A stretch of DNA of 64,000 nucleotides from Styela clava (lineage: Eukaryota; Chordata; Ascidiacea; Stolidobranchia; Styelidae). Both the position numbers and the translations under genes were made by a program. Under the pieces are notes generated by a model. It saw only the letters and a list, made by a program, of their open reading frames with translations. It ran no database searches and had not been told where the DNA came from. The stretch is taken from contig NC_135252.1 of NCBI RefSeq assembly GCF_964204865.1, forward strand, positions 4,836,001 to 4,900,000, in the 5' to 3' direction. Shown here piece by piece: positions 13,262 through 25,410 of the stretch. How positions within the stretch are numbered: the stretch's first letter is position 1; each line of letters opens with the position of its first letter.

Positions 13262-16200
13262 ATGTGGATGAATTCAACGGAGGGAACAACGTCTGCATTT
13301 GGGCCGGTTGATTTCACCACAGTAGCGTGAGTATCCATCTTTTCCGTAAAAAAACTTTTCACAAATTTCTTAATATTTCGCAAAATTGTATTGTTTCGTG
13401 AGTATAGAATATGAACCAGTAATATACAAACTGTACAAATTGAAGTGCAATTCACAATTTATTGATAATTTTAGAACTTCCAAGTTTTATGGTAATTGGG
13501 TCCTAACTCGTTACAAAAGTTTGACTGATTCAAAATGCTCCGCGAATGACCTTACATGGCATATTTTGCTGTCCATTGGAGGAAAATATGCAATATGTAT
13601 TAGGTTTCTGTTTTAATCAAAAATAATAAAATATTCTAAAAAACACAACGCAGTATAAGACGTACGCAAGTCATTTCGGTGCCAATTATTCCGGTAGTTT
13701 AAAAATGGTTGTTTCAACACTGACCTTTACGCGAACCTATTAATTGAAAATAATTGAAGCATTCAAAATCCTCCTACCTATTATAAAAGTAAAGACTTAA
13801 TTAGTGGAAACTTTCAGCCACATAAATGTGGACATTTTTGAACAAAACAGATATTTTGGGTTTGGATCTGTGTAAGATTAACTTTAATTATTCGACTTCG
13901 AAATTTGTCGTATAAGATCTTATTATTATCTACGATTCTACGTATTACATAAACGGCATTGCATGAAGGCAATTCAGATCAGCGACGTTTCCGGTATTAT
14001 ATTTCAAGCAATTTTGAAATGTTAGACTCGACATTGCACACATAAAAATAGCTTTATTGTGTAGACATCTGCTCTGCGAAAACGATGAAAAAATATGTTC
14101 TATGCCTCATTCAATTAGCTGTAACTTTAGAATAAATAGTTCCTCAGAAAACCGAATGCAGCACACAAGGAAAAGTTGTGCGGCCCGCGGAGAAGTGTCA
14201 ATTTGAATTGTGTGCGACTCGCGGAACGAGTTTTTAATTTAATTATTTTAATCTGGTACGTGGGCCCAATACGTTACAATGCCATATGAGCTAACTTGTG
14301 CGAAGCGAACGCGGCATATCATAAGATCAACACCCAAAATTTTTGTGCTCGCAACTACTTTAAAGCCTATGTTAAATAAAGGTGCGGTCCGCGGGTTCTC
14401 CCAGTTATTTGAATGTGGCCCTCCTGTATTGAAGGTCGCACACCCGTTCTATAACACATTTATTCATTATCCAGATCCTATCAAAGGCCTTTCACTGATG
14501 GCGTCACGATATTTTCAGGAGTTGTCATTTTCCTATTCATGATCATTGGAATTCTACTAAACAGCTTGACTATCACTGTGATTGAAACCACGGCTAGTCT
14601 GAGGTAAGTTATTTGTTATAAGAGATTTTTTAGCAGCAACTGTACGGAAAACATATCTTGACTATACGTATGTATACATTTATATAGAAATATTCAAGCT
14701 CCTTCGTGACAAGTACCCCATCTGCCATCCGTATATAAAAAAAATTTAATTAAAAAATGGTTACTAAACGACAAATACATATGAATATAATACTGTTATA
14801 ACAGATTATAAAATAATATATTTTATATTTAAAAGAATGAGTTGGTATGAAAAAAACCTGGATTTCTCAATATTTCCAGATAACTTAATTATTACTTCTT
14901 TGAAATATTTACAAACCAGCATACAAAATACTTTTGAGTCATTAAAAGTTTGTATGTAAATCGCGTATCGCAAAGTATCCATTGTTTCAAGTTAATAACA
15001 AACAATCAACAGATACGGTACTGGGAATATATAGTAATATTATTCAATATTGAAATGGAGGAAGTTATCCTATATGAATTGATAATGAACAAATAACGCG
15101 GAAGAAGAATACGATCAATAGTTTTACAGGTATCTATAGCCACAGTCTAGAGCAGTGGTTCTTGGTCTTTTTAAGCCGCGTCTCCCTTTGGAAAATCCTA
15201 CAAACTTTCAAGAAAGCAGTTCATTTGCTAACAGGTATTAATTACCCATGTAGACGTTTTCCCGACCCTTGGACCCATGAAAAATTCACGCTATACCTTG
15301 CTATTGCACTGAGAGCTGCCCACGCCCACAAAGCCCCCCCCCCCCCCATTTTAAGAACCACTGGTCTATAGTTTGAATCCGTTTCTATTGAATCAAGATC
15401 TTTGGTGTAGACCAGGCCTGCTCAACCTTTTTCATCTCGCGGGCCACTTTCACATAAGGAAATTCGTTGCGGGCCGCAAACGTTTGTACCAAACTTTAAT
15501 ACCAACCAAGTCCTGATTTCGTTAGAATTTATATAATACATAAAAGGCAAGATTATTAACATAAAATAAATCACGTTGATAATTATTTACTGCATGGTTA
15601 CTCATTAGTGCTGGCGAAATATTCGAATATGAAGTCGAATATTAAAATAGCAGTTTAATATTCGAATATGTATATGGTAACACAAGGCGTGGACATGACA
15701 CTCGCGGGCCGCTGAATTCTCAAAATCAATCATTACACAACGCACTTGTGAATTTATGGCGACCACACGATAATCTGCACAGAGGTACTAATAAACAAAG
15801 ACGTAAAAATTGAGTCTTATATTTGAGTCATGGTGTTTAATTATTTATTTATTTTCAGTGGCTATGATATAGTCTCAATGAGCGTAATGTGCGCCAATGT
15901 CGCGGGAACATCAAGTTTTAGTGGGCCGTTTCGTGAAATTTGAAACATCAATACAAGTATTGAATGAAAAAAAAACATTACAATAACTTTTGGACGAACA
16001 TACCGTATATACTCATTTGAATATGTAGAATTGTCATTAAGTCAATTTTAACAGAATTATTGACGGATACGCAGTGACGATATTTCCGGCATTTTATTTA
16101 ACGCAAACATAACATAGACAAAAATACAAACATAAAAGAAAAACGAGTCCCGGAGCCAGCAGCAAAGATTATTGTTGACTATTTATTTTACGTTGGCGAT

Positions 16201-19069
16201 GAAGACGATCAAAGCCTATACGAAAAAAGCAATCAGAATGAAACTAGTTCGAAAATTCAGGTTCCAAATTCATTCCTATTATTGCGCTCAGCGTTTGTCG
16301 CCTATGATCGCACAACATCTCTCGAGATCGTCGAACAGAACGCACAGTTCTGCGAAAAAAAACGAACGTCGATGTCCACCAGGGCGCAAGACTTGATACA
16401 TAATACGTAAATAATAAGAATCGGCATCCGGATGTAGATAGATGGCGGGAATATTCACACCAAAACCACGAAACATACCTAAGCCTATTTATAACATAGT
16501 AAAAAATTGAAAAGCCTGCTTACAAAATTTATTGGGCGGGCCGCAAAAAACAGCCAGGCGGGCCACAGTATGGACACCCTTGGTGTAGACAAAACTATAA
16601 TTAGTGACTTTGAAGTTGAAGAGAGTGATTTTAATATTACCAAATTTGCCAACATGGTTGCCACCTGGCCATCAAATATTGCTTTCCTGTTTTGAAACAG
16701 TCGTCTGACATAATAAAATGGCTAAAACGCGACATGAAAATATGAAACCAATTCTTGTCATATACTCAAAGACACCGACCAGACAATCCAAAAATAGCTC
16801 ACGTGATATGTTCCGTCGGGAAAGCACAGAGAGTAAAGCAAAAAGCCCATTTATTATTCAAGTCACGACTAAAATATAGTGATTTAATATAAACATTATC
16901 AGCAATAAGTTTTATCGAAATTTATCACGATGAGATAGGTATGTCGGTTGACCTGCAAAAGACATATATCGATATATGTAAAATTTAAAGTAATTGTATC
17001 CAACGTGATATATTTTTATAAGTAGGATAATAAATGATTTTACTACTTTCTGCATAAAACAAATATTCTCAGAACTCTATTTATAAATCTAGGAATATCT
17101 TCATGTACTTTATCGTCTCTCTCTGTTCGTCTGACTTAATGTCAGCGCTAATCAGTCCTCTCTTCTGGTACCGAAGAACCTTGGGTTTTGACGTTTGGAT
17201 GCCCCCAAACTTTTTCTGCAAGGTGAGTATCCTACAAAGTAGAAAACATAATTTTTCACTGTTCTGTAACTTTTACGTAACTTTATATTCATATATTTAA
17301 TGACCCTATTCAAAATAAATTTCCTACTTTGCTCAATATTATACGTTTTCTTGTAGACTGGATTATATATTGTGGGATTTATATTAAATCTATGACCGAA
17401 TCATAAATGACTTTCCTATTTAATCCATGTTTGCAAACAACTATATGTTCAAGATTGACTTGATATCAATTTACTCAAAAGCTAGTAATATTTTGTCTTT
17501 GATCAAAAGATTCATTTTTATGTGAACAGCTATTTTGGGCCATGGATTTAATGACATCGTTCTCTACTTCAATGCACATCCTCAACTTTGCTGTACTCCG
17601 CTATATTTCTGTTCAACATCCTGGTATCTTTAAAAATATCTCTAAGAGATCTGGAAAGGTAATTTTTTGCTCTTATTGCTTTTTTTATTGGAAATTAATT
17701 TTGGCATTGGAGAGTTTATACGTTGTGAGATTTGCAATAATATTTAACAAGAAAATATTTCATTATTGAATGACTGTTTTATTTAGATTTGGATTGCAAT
17801 CACATGGTTTATTGCTTTCATGTGTGGTTTTGTACCGTTATGGATTTTTACTGGTGCGATTCCCGGACAGATAAGGGATAGAAACAGTGGAGAACCAAAT
17901 GCAAAATGGCCGGCGTGTACTTTATTACTTGAAACGTAAGTTAAAGGTTTGATAGTCCTGTTTATGGCTGTCCTGTGTTGTACAGTGAAAAACAGCGACT
18001 CTCTCCTGCACAGAATATTGCGTAGGTATTATAATTCCGAACCAGTGTGGTAATATGTAATAGTCGCATTTTTTCTATCAGCAAAAGCTGAACAGCACAA
18101 TTGCTGTTCTCAAATAATTTAAAAAAATTTACTTGCAATAAAATCTGTATTCCTCAAATTTATATGATGAAAAGTTAGTATCAGTGAAATTGTAACTTCC
18201 ATTATATATATACAAGATGTACTTCCCAGATTACCAAGTTCATAAACTTACTTAATTAAATTTGACTCCCAAACGCTCAATATATATCATTTCATTTGTC
18301 ATTCTAGCCTTTTGACCCATACATGATGATATTGATTTTTTTACTGCTCACAGACTGCCCCAGTACAAAACATTCTCGATTACTGCATATTCAATATTTC
18401 TCCTTCTGCCAATGTTGGTTGTCATCGTTGTTTCTGTACTCATCGGTAAATCAGTGCATAACCATACAAAGGCGTCAGTGATTACGAACGATGAAGCATC
18501 AAAGAAGAGGATACAAAAGGAAAAACAAGCTGTGTTACAGCTCATACTCATCGTTGTTTCGTTCCTCTTCGGCTACGTACCATTTGTTAGTGAGTAGTGT
18601 TTCATTGTGGATTAATTCCGTTTTATTTCCGATTCTGTGTAGTCTGACTGATATTTCATATTTTCCTCGGAGTTGTATAGGCATAATACAAACCAAGAAA
18701 CTGCTCCATTTTTAAACCAAATGTTTGACCTAATGCCAATAAATTTGGTCAAAGGGATACCATTTAATCAGCGATTGATCAGTCAATAAATTGATAGTTT
18801 TTATTATATTTTCAGCATACGAAATCTGGTCTCTCTTCCCAACGGATCCAGTTGCTGACTACTGGTTTGGCTTGATTCAGTATTTCTGTCTGAGATTTTC
18901 AGAATGTATGAATCCCGTGTTCTACAACATCAGTTCCACAAAGATGAGGCGGCATACTTTCAAGTTTCTAAGAAAGATATTCAAATGCTGCCCTGTCTGG
19001 AATAAACAACCAGACGGAGTATCAACAGTGACAACCACAATGGATGCAAACACCCAAATGGGTGTCTAG
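13262..19069 (+). CDS. Rhodopsin-like (class A) GPCR, orphan
   Basis: Seven exons: 13262-13326, 14487-14603, 17093-17222, 17530-17658, 17787-17935, 18354-18589 and 18816-19069; 1080 nt, 359 aa. The N-terminus has one N-glycosylation sequon (NST, residue 4). All seven membrane segments are visible. Landmarks are GILLN in TM1, SSDL in TM2, Cys103 at the top of TM3 pairing with a Cys in WPAC of loop 2, Asp110 at 3.32 (the amine-anchoring position in aminergic receptors), LRY (127-129) in place of DRY, FGYVP in TM6 in place of CWxP, NPVFY in TM7, and a CCP palmitoylation-type site in the tail. Intracellular loop 3 is short and basic. The second exon is read from the acceptor after ATCCTATCAAAG, because the nearer TTTTCAG breaks the frame. 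The ligand is unknown; Asp3.32 hints at an amine, but the usual aromatic partners at 6.48, 7.40 and 7.43 are not conserved. Confidence 0.92.
14160..14450 (+). mobile_element. hAT-like repeat next to GPCR exon 2
   Basis: Diverged copy of the sequence at 41342-41623. Both share a start like GTGCGGCCCGCGGAGAAGTG, an internal GAACGAGTTTTTAATT, AATCTGGTACGTG, and a terminal region GTGGCCCTCCTGTATT followed by GTCGCACACC. An ORF spans it but is not conserved. The right end lies about 35 bp before the GPCR exon 2 acceptor. Exact boundaries and a target duplication could not be fixed. Confidence 0.6.
15153..15363. mobile_element. hAT-like MITE in GPCR intron 2
   Basis: 211 bp with inverted ends CAGTGGTTCTTGG and TTAAGAACCACTG. 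Flanks GTCTAGAG and GTCTATAG form an 8-bp target duplication with one mismatch. A run of about 14 C residues lies near the right end. Confidence 0.85.
15413..16582. mobile_element. 1.17-kb hAT-like element in GPCR intron 2
   Basis: Starts CAGGCCTGCTCAACC and ends GTATGGACACCCTTG, whose complement resembles the common hAT end CAGGGGTGTCCAA. It is flanked by an exact 8-bp duplication, GTGTAGAC, at 15405-15412 and 16583-16590. Subterminal GCGGGCC motifs occur at both ends. It has no intact transposase. The central part (about 16010-16530) is repeated in diverged form at about 46195-46690. Confidence 0.88.
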
Positions 19070-19470
19070 AATCATGCAATATTGAATCAGCTCAAAATCA
19101 AAGCAAACGTGGAGAGGTTGTTTGTGTATAGGATGTCTCATAGAGACACAGAGAAACGTGTCGGTGATTCCTTGTCAATGTCCACATATATTCTTTATTG
19201 TATTTACTGAAGGCGTTGGTAAATGTTGATAAAATGTATTATTATATAATGTATTCTGTAAACCTACATTAGCTGAACATCCTTTACAATACTTTTATCT
19301 TGACTTATATGATTTCACGAATTTAATATCACCCTTTGTACCAAAAGCAGTATATATATATACTGTTGTGGGAAAATCTTTGTGGCCAACTAATTTGAAA
19401 CACAAGGGCCTGCGTGTATGTTGAATTCAATAATATGTACCGCGTTGAAACAAATATAAAAATGTAAACA

Positions 19471-19476
19471 AATAAA
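19471..19476 (+). promoter_or_regulatory. Probable poly(A) signal of the GPCR gene
   Basis: AATAAA about 400 nt after the GPCR stop codon, in AT-rich 3' sequence with no other canonical hexamer that is clearly better placed. Confidence 0.45.
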
Positions 19477-20373
19477 GAGTAAAAAATATTAATTTATATA
19501 CTATACGTCATTGAAAATGATGAACCGCCAGTGAAAGCACTATGCAATTTCAAAATTGGATTTTTCAATGAAAACATTGTCATAGAAACAATTTACCTCT
19601 CATCACACCAGTTTAATATATTGTAATATTTACATTTTATCATATTACAACTCTTCTATTTTTTATTAAAATTTTTAAGCATGAATCATTCTCTAATAAG
19701 GTTAGATTTTAAAACAAACTTTGCACTCGACTAATGTCAGTCGTTTGGTTTCAAATTTATATCTTTTCCAATTTCTTTTATGTCCTAATCACTTTTTATT
19801 CAATATTGTACTAGTTTTTCTCAATCGTATTTTCATCTCAGTCTTCTCTGAGTTTATTCCTTTGTTGTCATTTTACTATGTTTGATATCTTTGTTCAGTC
19901 CAGAAGTTTGGTTTTGTAAGTGAGTCTGCCATAAAATAAATTGAATGATCTTACTTTATGTTATCTTTATTTCATCGTGTTATTGAAACAAACCATCGAA
20001 AGCTATGAATATGGGTTAAATATAAGCAGGAATTATGAAAACGTATTACAAGATTCTCCCATTAAAATTTTAGTAGGGTAAGAATCAGTATAAAAAGAGT
20101 TATATATATAAACATTTTTAAAGAACTAATAGGAATATTATGTATTATTACAAGCAAGGTGTTTCACACACGAGGTCTATATTGGTCAGGTTGAAAGATC
20201 AAAACGCTGTTACGACAACAAATTTCGATGGCTCAAACTTAGCGATACTTTGTAGGGAATGAAGAATTTCACAACGTTGTGACCTAATTTATGATATCCC
20301 TTGGTTGGAAAAATGATAATATTATTTACAGCCAGGCAGTTGCTATGAGCAACAGCATAACATTACAAATCTT

Positions 20374-20813
20374 TTAAATTTGAGCTACCTGTGTTTTCGT
20401 CATAGTGTCTTTAATTCCACCCTCCATCCATTGTTTCATGATTTCCATGACAACAGCAAACGTGACGATTGAACCAACGACAAAATATGCTGAAGCTGTG
20501 AACAGTCAGAACATTTTATTTATGAACTTGAAGCTGAACTTTTTTTTTTAATATGGCCTATTTTGGAATAATTTCCACTGCGGTTAGAGAATTATTGAAT
20601 AATTTGTTGCTGAATTACAACAAATATGTTGCAATATTTGTTATAGGATTCTTGACCAGAAAAAACGATAGATATGACGATATACATTTATAAATCCGGT
20701 TGATTAATAAAAAGAATACCTTTCTCCTCACTTTCATCATTTTTACGCTCCGGCATGGCCCATGAACATAAAAGGATGACTACAGTCAGAAAACTTATCA
20801 GAGCATTTATCAT
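20374..20813 (-). CDS. Small secreted or membrane peptide precursor, 71 aa
   Basis: Two exons on the minus strand: 20720-20813 and 20374-20495, joined at phase 1 over a 224-bp intron (GTATTC donor, TTCACAG acceptor); 216 nt, 71 aa. The first about 19 residues (MINALISFLTVVILLCSWA) look like a cleavable signal peptide. A short charged stretch (PERKNDESEEK) follows, then a second hydrophobic segment of about 15 residues (YFVVGSIVTFAVVM), then an amphipathic tail rich in K, M and T. It could be a type I single-pass microprotein, or a precursor whose hydrophobic C-terminal part is released. The exons are too short to be found by simple ORF scanning; the open frame, the signal peptide and the matching splice phase argue for a real gene. 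No family is recognised, and tail-to-tail orientation with the GPCR suggests an independent gene. Confidence 0.6.
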
Positions 20814-23581
20814 TTTCCTTTCTTATTTAGATGTGCCAGATTTTTACAAGTGAATTTAGGCTAGAAATAACTATTAACCTAAGCACTGATAATAAAATGT
20901 CACCCTTTTATAAGTTGACACACTATAGCATTTTCATCTACTTTTGAAAATACGGAATGATCCTGCACTGATGCGTAATTCAGTAGTTCAATTAACAGAA
21001 TTCTTTGATAAACTGTGCTTTAAAATATCAATTTGAATGAAATGTTAAAATGTTCGCCATCGGACACGAAATGTTATGTATGTTGTTCTTGTCTTGTTGT
21101 CCGCATTTATTACTTATCGATTTTAATCGGTAAGTATGTTGATAGGTATTTGTCTGTCTGTCTGTATGTTTGTCTGTATGTCTGCTTGTCTGTTAGATGC
21201 ACGCGATATCTCACGAAAACGAGATTGAATCTGCTCCAGATTTTGCATGTGCATTCATCTTATCTCGGACCAGAAGCCTATTGATTTTGGGCGAATTATG
21301 TGGTATAATTAGCGAGTTATTAATTAATTAGTGATGGGACACAAGGTGTCACTATGGAGTAAGAGCGCTGTTTTGGGGGATCCCCCAACTTTCGATCGAT
21401 AAGTTTTCGGTCTCTGACAGATATTCTCGTTTTCTTCTTGTTGTTATGAAAAATCTCCTTTTTTCTTTAATTAGAAATTTTCAGTGCTTAAAGATTGTAT
21501 TTATCGCTAGAAGGCTATGACTTATATTTATTCCAAAAATTTCTGTGGGCTCTATGGGATTCGTTTTTTGTGTGCGTTGACGTCTTCAAAATAAAAAATT
21601 GCGCACCTTGTGGTGTTTCCGCGTTGCGTTTGTCGGGAAAACTGCGTAACATAAGCTTTGCCAAACCACCCATCCCCTGAAACATACAGAAAAGACGACT
21701 AAGACACTCAATTTCAGTTTTGATAATCTCTTTTTAAATTATGTCAATGTACAGTTCAACCAATATTATTATACAGCACTGTTTTCTTCATTTTTCTAAA
21801 GCTACCTTTCTACTACAATACGACCTGGCAGACTGTGCGATATTAAATCAAAATGCCGCTTCTAAGCAATTTCAAATAGCCTCGGTTGCCCCGTGACGCT
21901 TGCTATATGAAATATATGGAAACGTCATTAAACTCGGAGTTAAGCCAGCATCTATATGTTGACTCAATGGGATTATATACTTCTATAGTCAATGCCGTAA
22001 AAAGTTAACATACATTCTAGTAAGGACTAATTGCACCACGAAAATGATTGACGCTGATAGATCCAGTACTACAAATTTTAATTTACAAATTTTCTAACAT
22101 AAAATAGTTGAATATTTTGACATTTTAATCGTCGCTGTCGAATTCAAAATATAATGAATACCAGCGATGTGTTGAACAACAACAAGGAAGAGGCTTTGTT
22201 CAAAAACACCGCTAGGACAAAACGTAAATGATCGGATAAGAAGACTTTTCGACTATTGCCTCAGACCAATTTGTCCCATTATACAACAACAAGACACTCC
22301 AGTTTCTATATAAATCTATAGAATGCAATACAAAGGAACATAGTGAGTCACTTTCCAGATGTTTTGCGGACAACTTCAGCCCTGCCAACCTCTGTTCAAA
22401 TATCTACAGGTGAATATTGGCCTACAAGTTTACAATCAGAAATTATGAGATATGTTGATGAACAAAAGATAACAGATGAAAAACACATTACAGCTATAAG
22501 ATCTAGTATGTAAAGCCACGGGAAACTTTTCTATGCCACAGAAAAAGTAAAACAGCATGAACGTCGAATTATATATATAGAATTTCATGGCATTTTTAAA
22601 GGAAAATGAAACCAATAAACTTGTGAAGGAACACTGTTATTTGTTGTTATTGAAAACGAAACTCCAACATCCACAATCCCAATGTCGAAAAACTTTTCCC
22701 ATTTCGTCCTACTCCCTTTACACATCATATTTGAAAAATTATTGTATAAAAGATTGCTTAATTCTGATTTTGGGTTGACCGATAAACGCATGTCAACTCG
22801 TATTCCAAACCAACCATGCTATTATGATGAAATTGACAAATGCGAGTTTGTCTGTTGTACTTTCTAAATTTGAAAAGCCATTTGACACTACGTGAAAAGC
22901 TTGCAACTTTTGGTGATAAACTGTTACGATTAGTACCATGCATAACACGCGACCTTCGCCAGAGCCCGATTTTTTTTGTATATCGTTTTTACTGAGAAAA
23001 TGCCGAAAATGATTGAAATATAGGGATGCTGTGATTTGAACTCATATTCCCCAAACTTAAGTGATTCCAGTTATGACACAAATTAGAAATAGCTAATGCT
23101 CTCTGCTTACCGGTTTGGAGTTGCTTCAGGATTTACTTCTCGTCATATCAAGCACAATAGCTTACTTGGATTGATCCCAAGCTGTTGGGCCTATGGACTA
23201 TGGTAATTGGAATGAAGATTCTTTGAATGCATGTACAGTTGTTGAAACTGCATTTTCATCTTCAGGTTTGCTCTTGTTCGTATATTGTATGGTCCTAAGC
23301 TATAAAACAAGTACGAATCTAATATATAATAATTTCAAGAGACGGTTAGGCTCAATTATGGAACCAAATTATAAAACCTTACCCCTTAGGCCTACATTCC
23401 ATTCACAATATCGCTACTCAATCAACAGTGTTATTTTCTCGTCCCCATTCAGCCTGAAATGTCATGTTGGACACGAAATGTACATATAGATCATTTTTCT
23501 AAATTGTTGTTGTTCTTGCTGGACATGAAATGGATCTATGGATCGTTTTGTTAAATTTTTAGTATTGCTGTTAGTATTATT

Positions 23582-23890
23582 ACTTATCGATTTTAATCGG
23601 TAAGTATGTTGATAGGTATTTGTCTGTCTGTATGTCTGTTTGTATATATGTTTGTCTGTTTGTTTGTTAGATGCACGCGATATCTCACGAAAGCAAGATT
23701 GAATCTGCTCCAGATTTTGCATGTGAATTCATCTTATCTCGGACCAGAAGCCTATTGATTTTGGGCGAATTATGTCGTATAATTAGCGAGTTATTAATTA
23801 ATTAGTGATGGGACACAAGGTGTCACTATGGAGTAAGAGCGCTGTTTTGGTGGATCCCCTAACTTTCGATCGATAAGTCTTCGGTCTCTA
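23582..23890 (+). repeat. Third copy of the duplication's left-end element
   Basis: About 300 bp matching 21111-21420 and 26109-26365: ACTTATCGATTTTAATCGG, a TGTCTG tract, GTTAGATGCACGCGATATC, then GGGACACAAGGTGTCACTAT and GATCGATAAGTCTTCGGTC. The left end ACTTATCGAT and the right segment ATCGATAAGT are inverted copies. Here it stands in the middle of copy 1, where copy 2 has unrelated sequence (about 28500-28655). Confidence 0.8.
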
Positions 23891-24465
23891 TAAGGTTATT
23901 AATAATTCAAAATTTTGCTGTTTCATTTTTAATATTAACATTGTTTTATTCAGCCGAGCGTGACGTTTGATTTTGCGAACGTGGTGCTTCGAGTCCGACA
24001 CATTTCAACATAAGTCGCGTAGGCTACTGGCACTGCGGTCAATTATGGGAACTTCGTGTACACATATTTGAGCTTTGTTCTCTTGTTGTTGGGGTGATGG
24101 TAGTCTAGCTTTAATGCGCAATCAATACACTATTCTAGTTCAAACTTTCAGCACTTGGGTTTGGGCGAAGTCGATATGGCTTTTTTTTTCTTTCAAATTG
24201 TCCGAGTCCTCGGTTTTTTTTTGATTTGAGGAAACACTTTTCATGATGAATGAAAATACCGAATATATTCTATCACGCTTGCCTGCCGATCTTTTCGGTA
24301 AACTCGTTGCACAGTTGCGGTCTTACCGCTATGTGTGATCGCTCGATCTCTGTGTCATATATTCGTGCATTGTTCTCTGGTATGTTATTTTTATTTTTCA
24401 TACATACGGTACGTATATTTAGCATACAGTGAAAAACTAACAATTTTGAGCGCTTATTCTTTACC

Positions 24466-24640
24466 GTGTACCAATATGGAGGTAACTAATTTTAATCGCC
24501 TATTTACATCAAGTTGTGTAAAGGGAATGGAGCCTTATGGGCAGGCGGATATTTATTTGGCTAACACAGGCAGTCCCCGAACTCGTAATAGAACCAAAAT
24601 AAGGAAAATCGGAATAAAATTATGGGCTAACCCTAACCTG
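24466..24640 (+). repeat. Interspersed repeat within copy 1
   Basis: Segment from GTGTACCAATATGGAGGTAA to GGGCTAACCCTAA. It is repeated at 29187-29355 (within copy 2) and, as a diverged reverse complement, at 61405-61576. The 124-codon ORF that covers it is therefore best explained as chance openness in a repeat. Confidence 0.7.
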
Positions 24641-25239
24641 GTAGACATACTACGGGAGTACCCAACTTTCCAATGTGTCATTTTTTCATGTATGTATTCA
24701 TCCAAATAACTAAATAGTATGCATAAAAATGCACTAGGTGGCGGAGATGAGTCAATAATAAAATACCATGCAACTTGAAAGATTGCGACTGACCCCTGTT
24801 GCAGGACTAACAACAATTTATAAATAATATTTTAGTCCTCAAATCTGTCATATATGATAATTCTAATACCAGTTCTTTGGGTAGTACAATGTAGAACATC
24901 GCTGTAAAATGACAAAACAAAAGAAGTTGTGCAGACCAAAACACAAGGATAAAACTTTTCATGATTTCTGCTTTCTTTTGCCGTGTGAGGCACTGTCTAT
25001 TTTAACATTATGTCTACTCTTACAAAAGAGTGGACGTGTCGTATAAAACCATTATCGTCAATAGGCTAGAGATGCAAGAATCCTTCTAGAACATTTGTGA
25101 AACAGGCTCGCTGTGTAGTATTCTTCCTCTTGCCATAAAATGCACAAACACTGTGTTGATTTGTATTTTAGTTCGTCGAACAAGTAGATCATCAAGTTCG
25201 AGCGCAGATTTTTTAATATAAGTTCCAATTTCACGATGA

Positions 25240-25410
25240 CTATGTTGACTTGCTTGGTAATATAAAGCCTTCGTAATCTTCGTCATCTTCTTTTTGTTGT
25301 CTTACATGCATTATCCGCCGATATTCGGATTTAACAGTTGTCCAGATACATAAGATCATAATGACGACAAATATAACATCATACACGTTTTCAATCGGCT
25401 TCCAAGTCAT
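25240..25410 (-). CDS. Single-pass microprotein, 56 aa (copy 1)
   Basis: Minus-strand ORF beginning MTWKPIENVYDVIF. A hydrophobic segment (residues 11-26, DVIFVVIMILCIWTTV) is followed by a basic stop-transfer stretch (KSEYRRIMHVRQQK) and an acidic end (EDDEDYEGF). This is the layout of a signal-anchor single-pass microprotein with a cytosolic tail. The copy at 30333-30512 is identical for the first 38 residues. A strong donor-like CAT|GTAAGA after residue 35 (His) offers an alternative: splicing to an acceptor near 25158 would give a different open tail (CLCILWQEEEYY...). An overlapping minus-strand frame (25086-25286) is also open. No family is recognised, and coding status is unproven because flanking non-coding sequence is similarly conserved between the two copies. 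Confidence 0.4.
   Translation of the reverse strand: MTWKPIENVYDVIFVVIMILCIWTTVKSEYRRIMHVRQQKEDDEDYEGFILPSKST

Noticed and set aside
14279-14542. 87-codon ORF running into GPCR exon 2
   Set aside because: Most of it is a hAT-like repeat shared with 41342-41623, and the frame differs from the receptor frame.
21150-21200. TGTCTG-rich tract as a possible CRISPR-like or satellite array
   Set aside because: It is a simple short microsatellite within a dispersed element; no regular spacers.
21495-21680. 61-codon ORF repeated at 26450-26635
   Set aside because: Identical because of the tandem duplication; no motif, and the same interval elsewhere in the unit is clearly repeat-derived.
24335-24709. 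124-codon plus-strand ORF, repeated at 29061-29429
   Set aside because: It lies over an interspersed repeat found in diverged reverse form at 61405-61576 where the frame is broken; no domain or splice partner.
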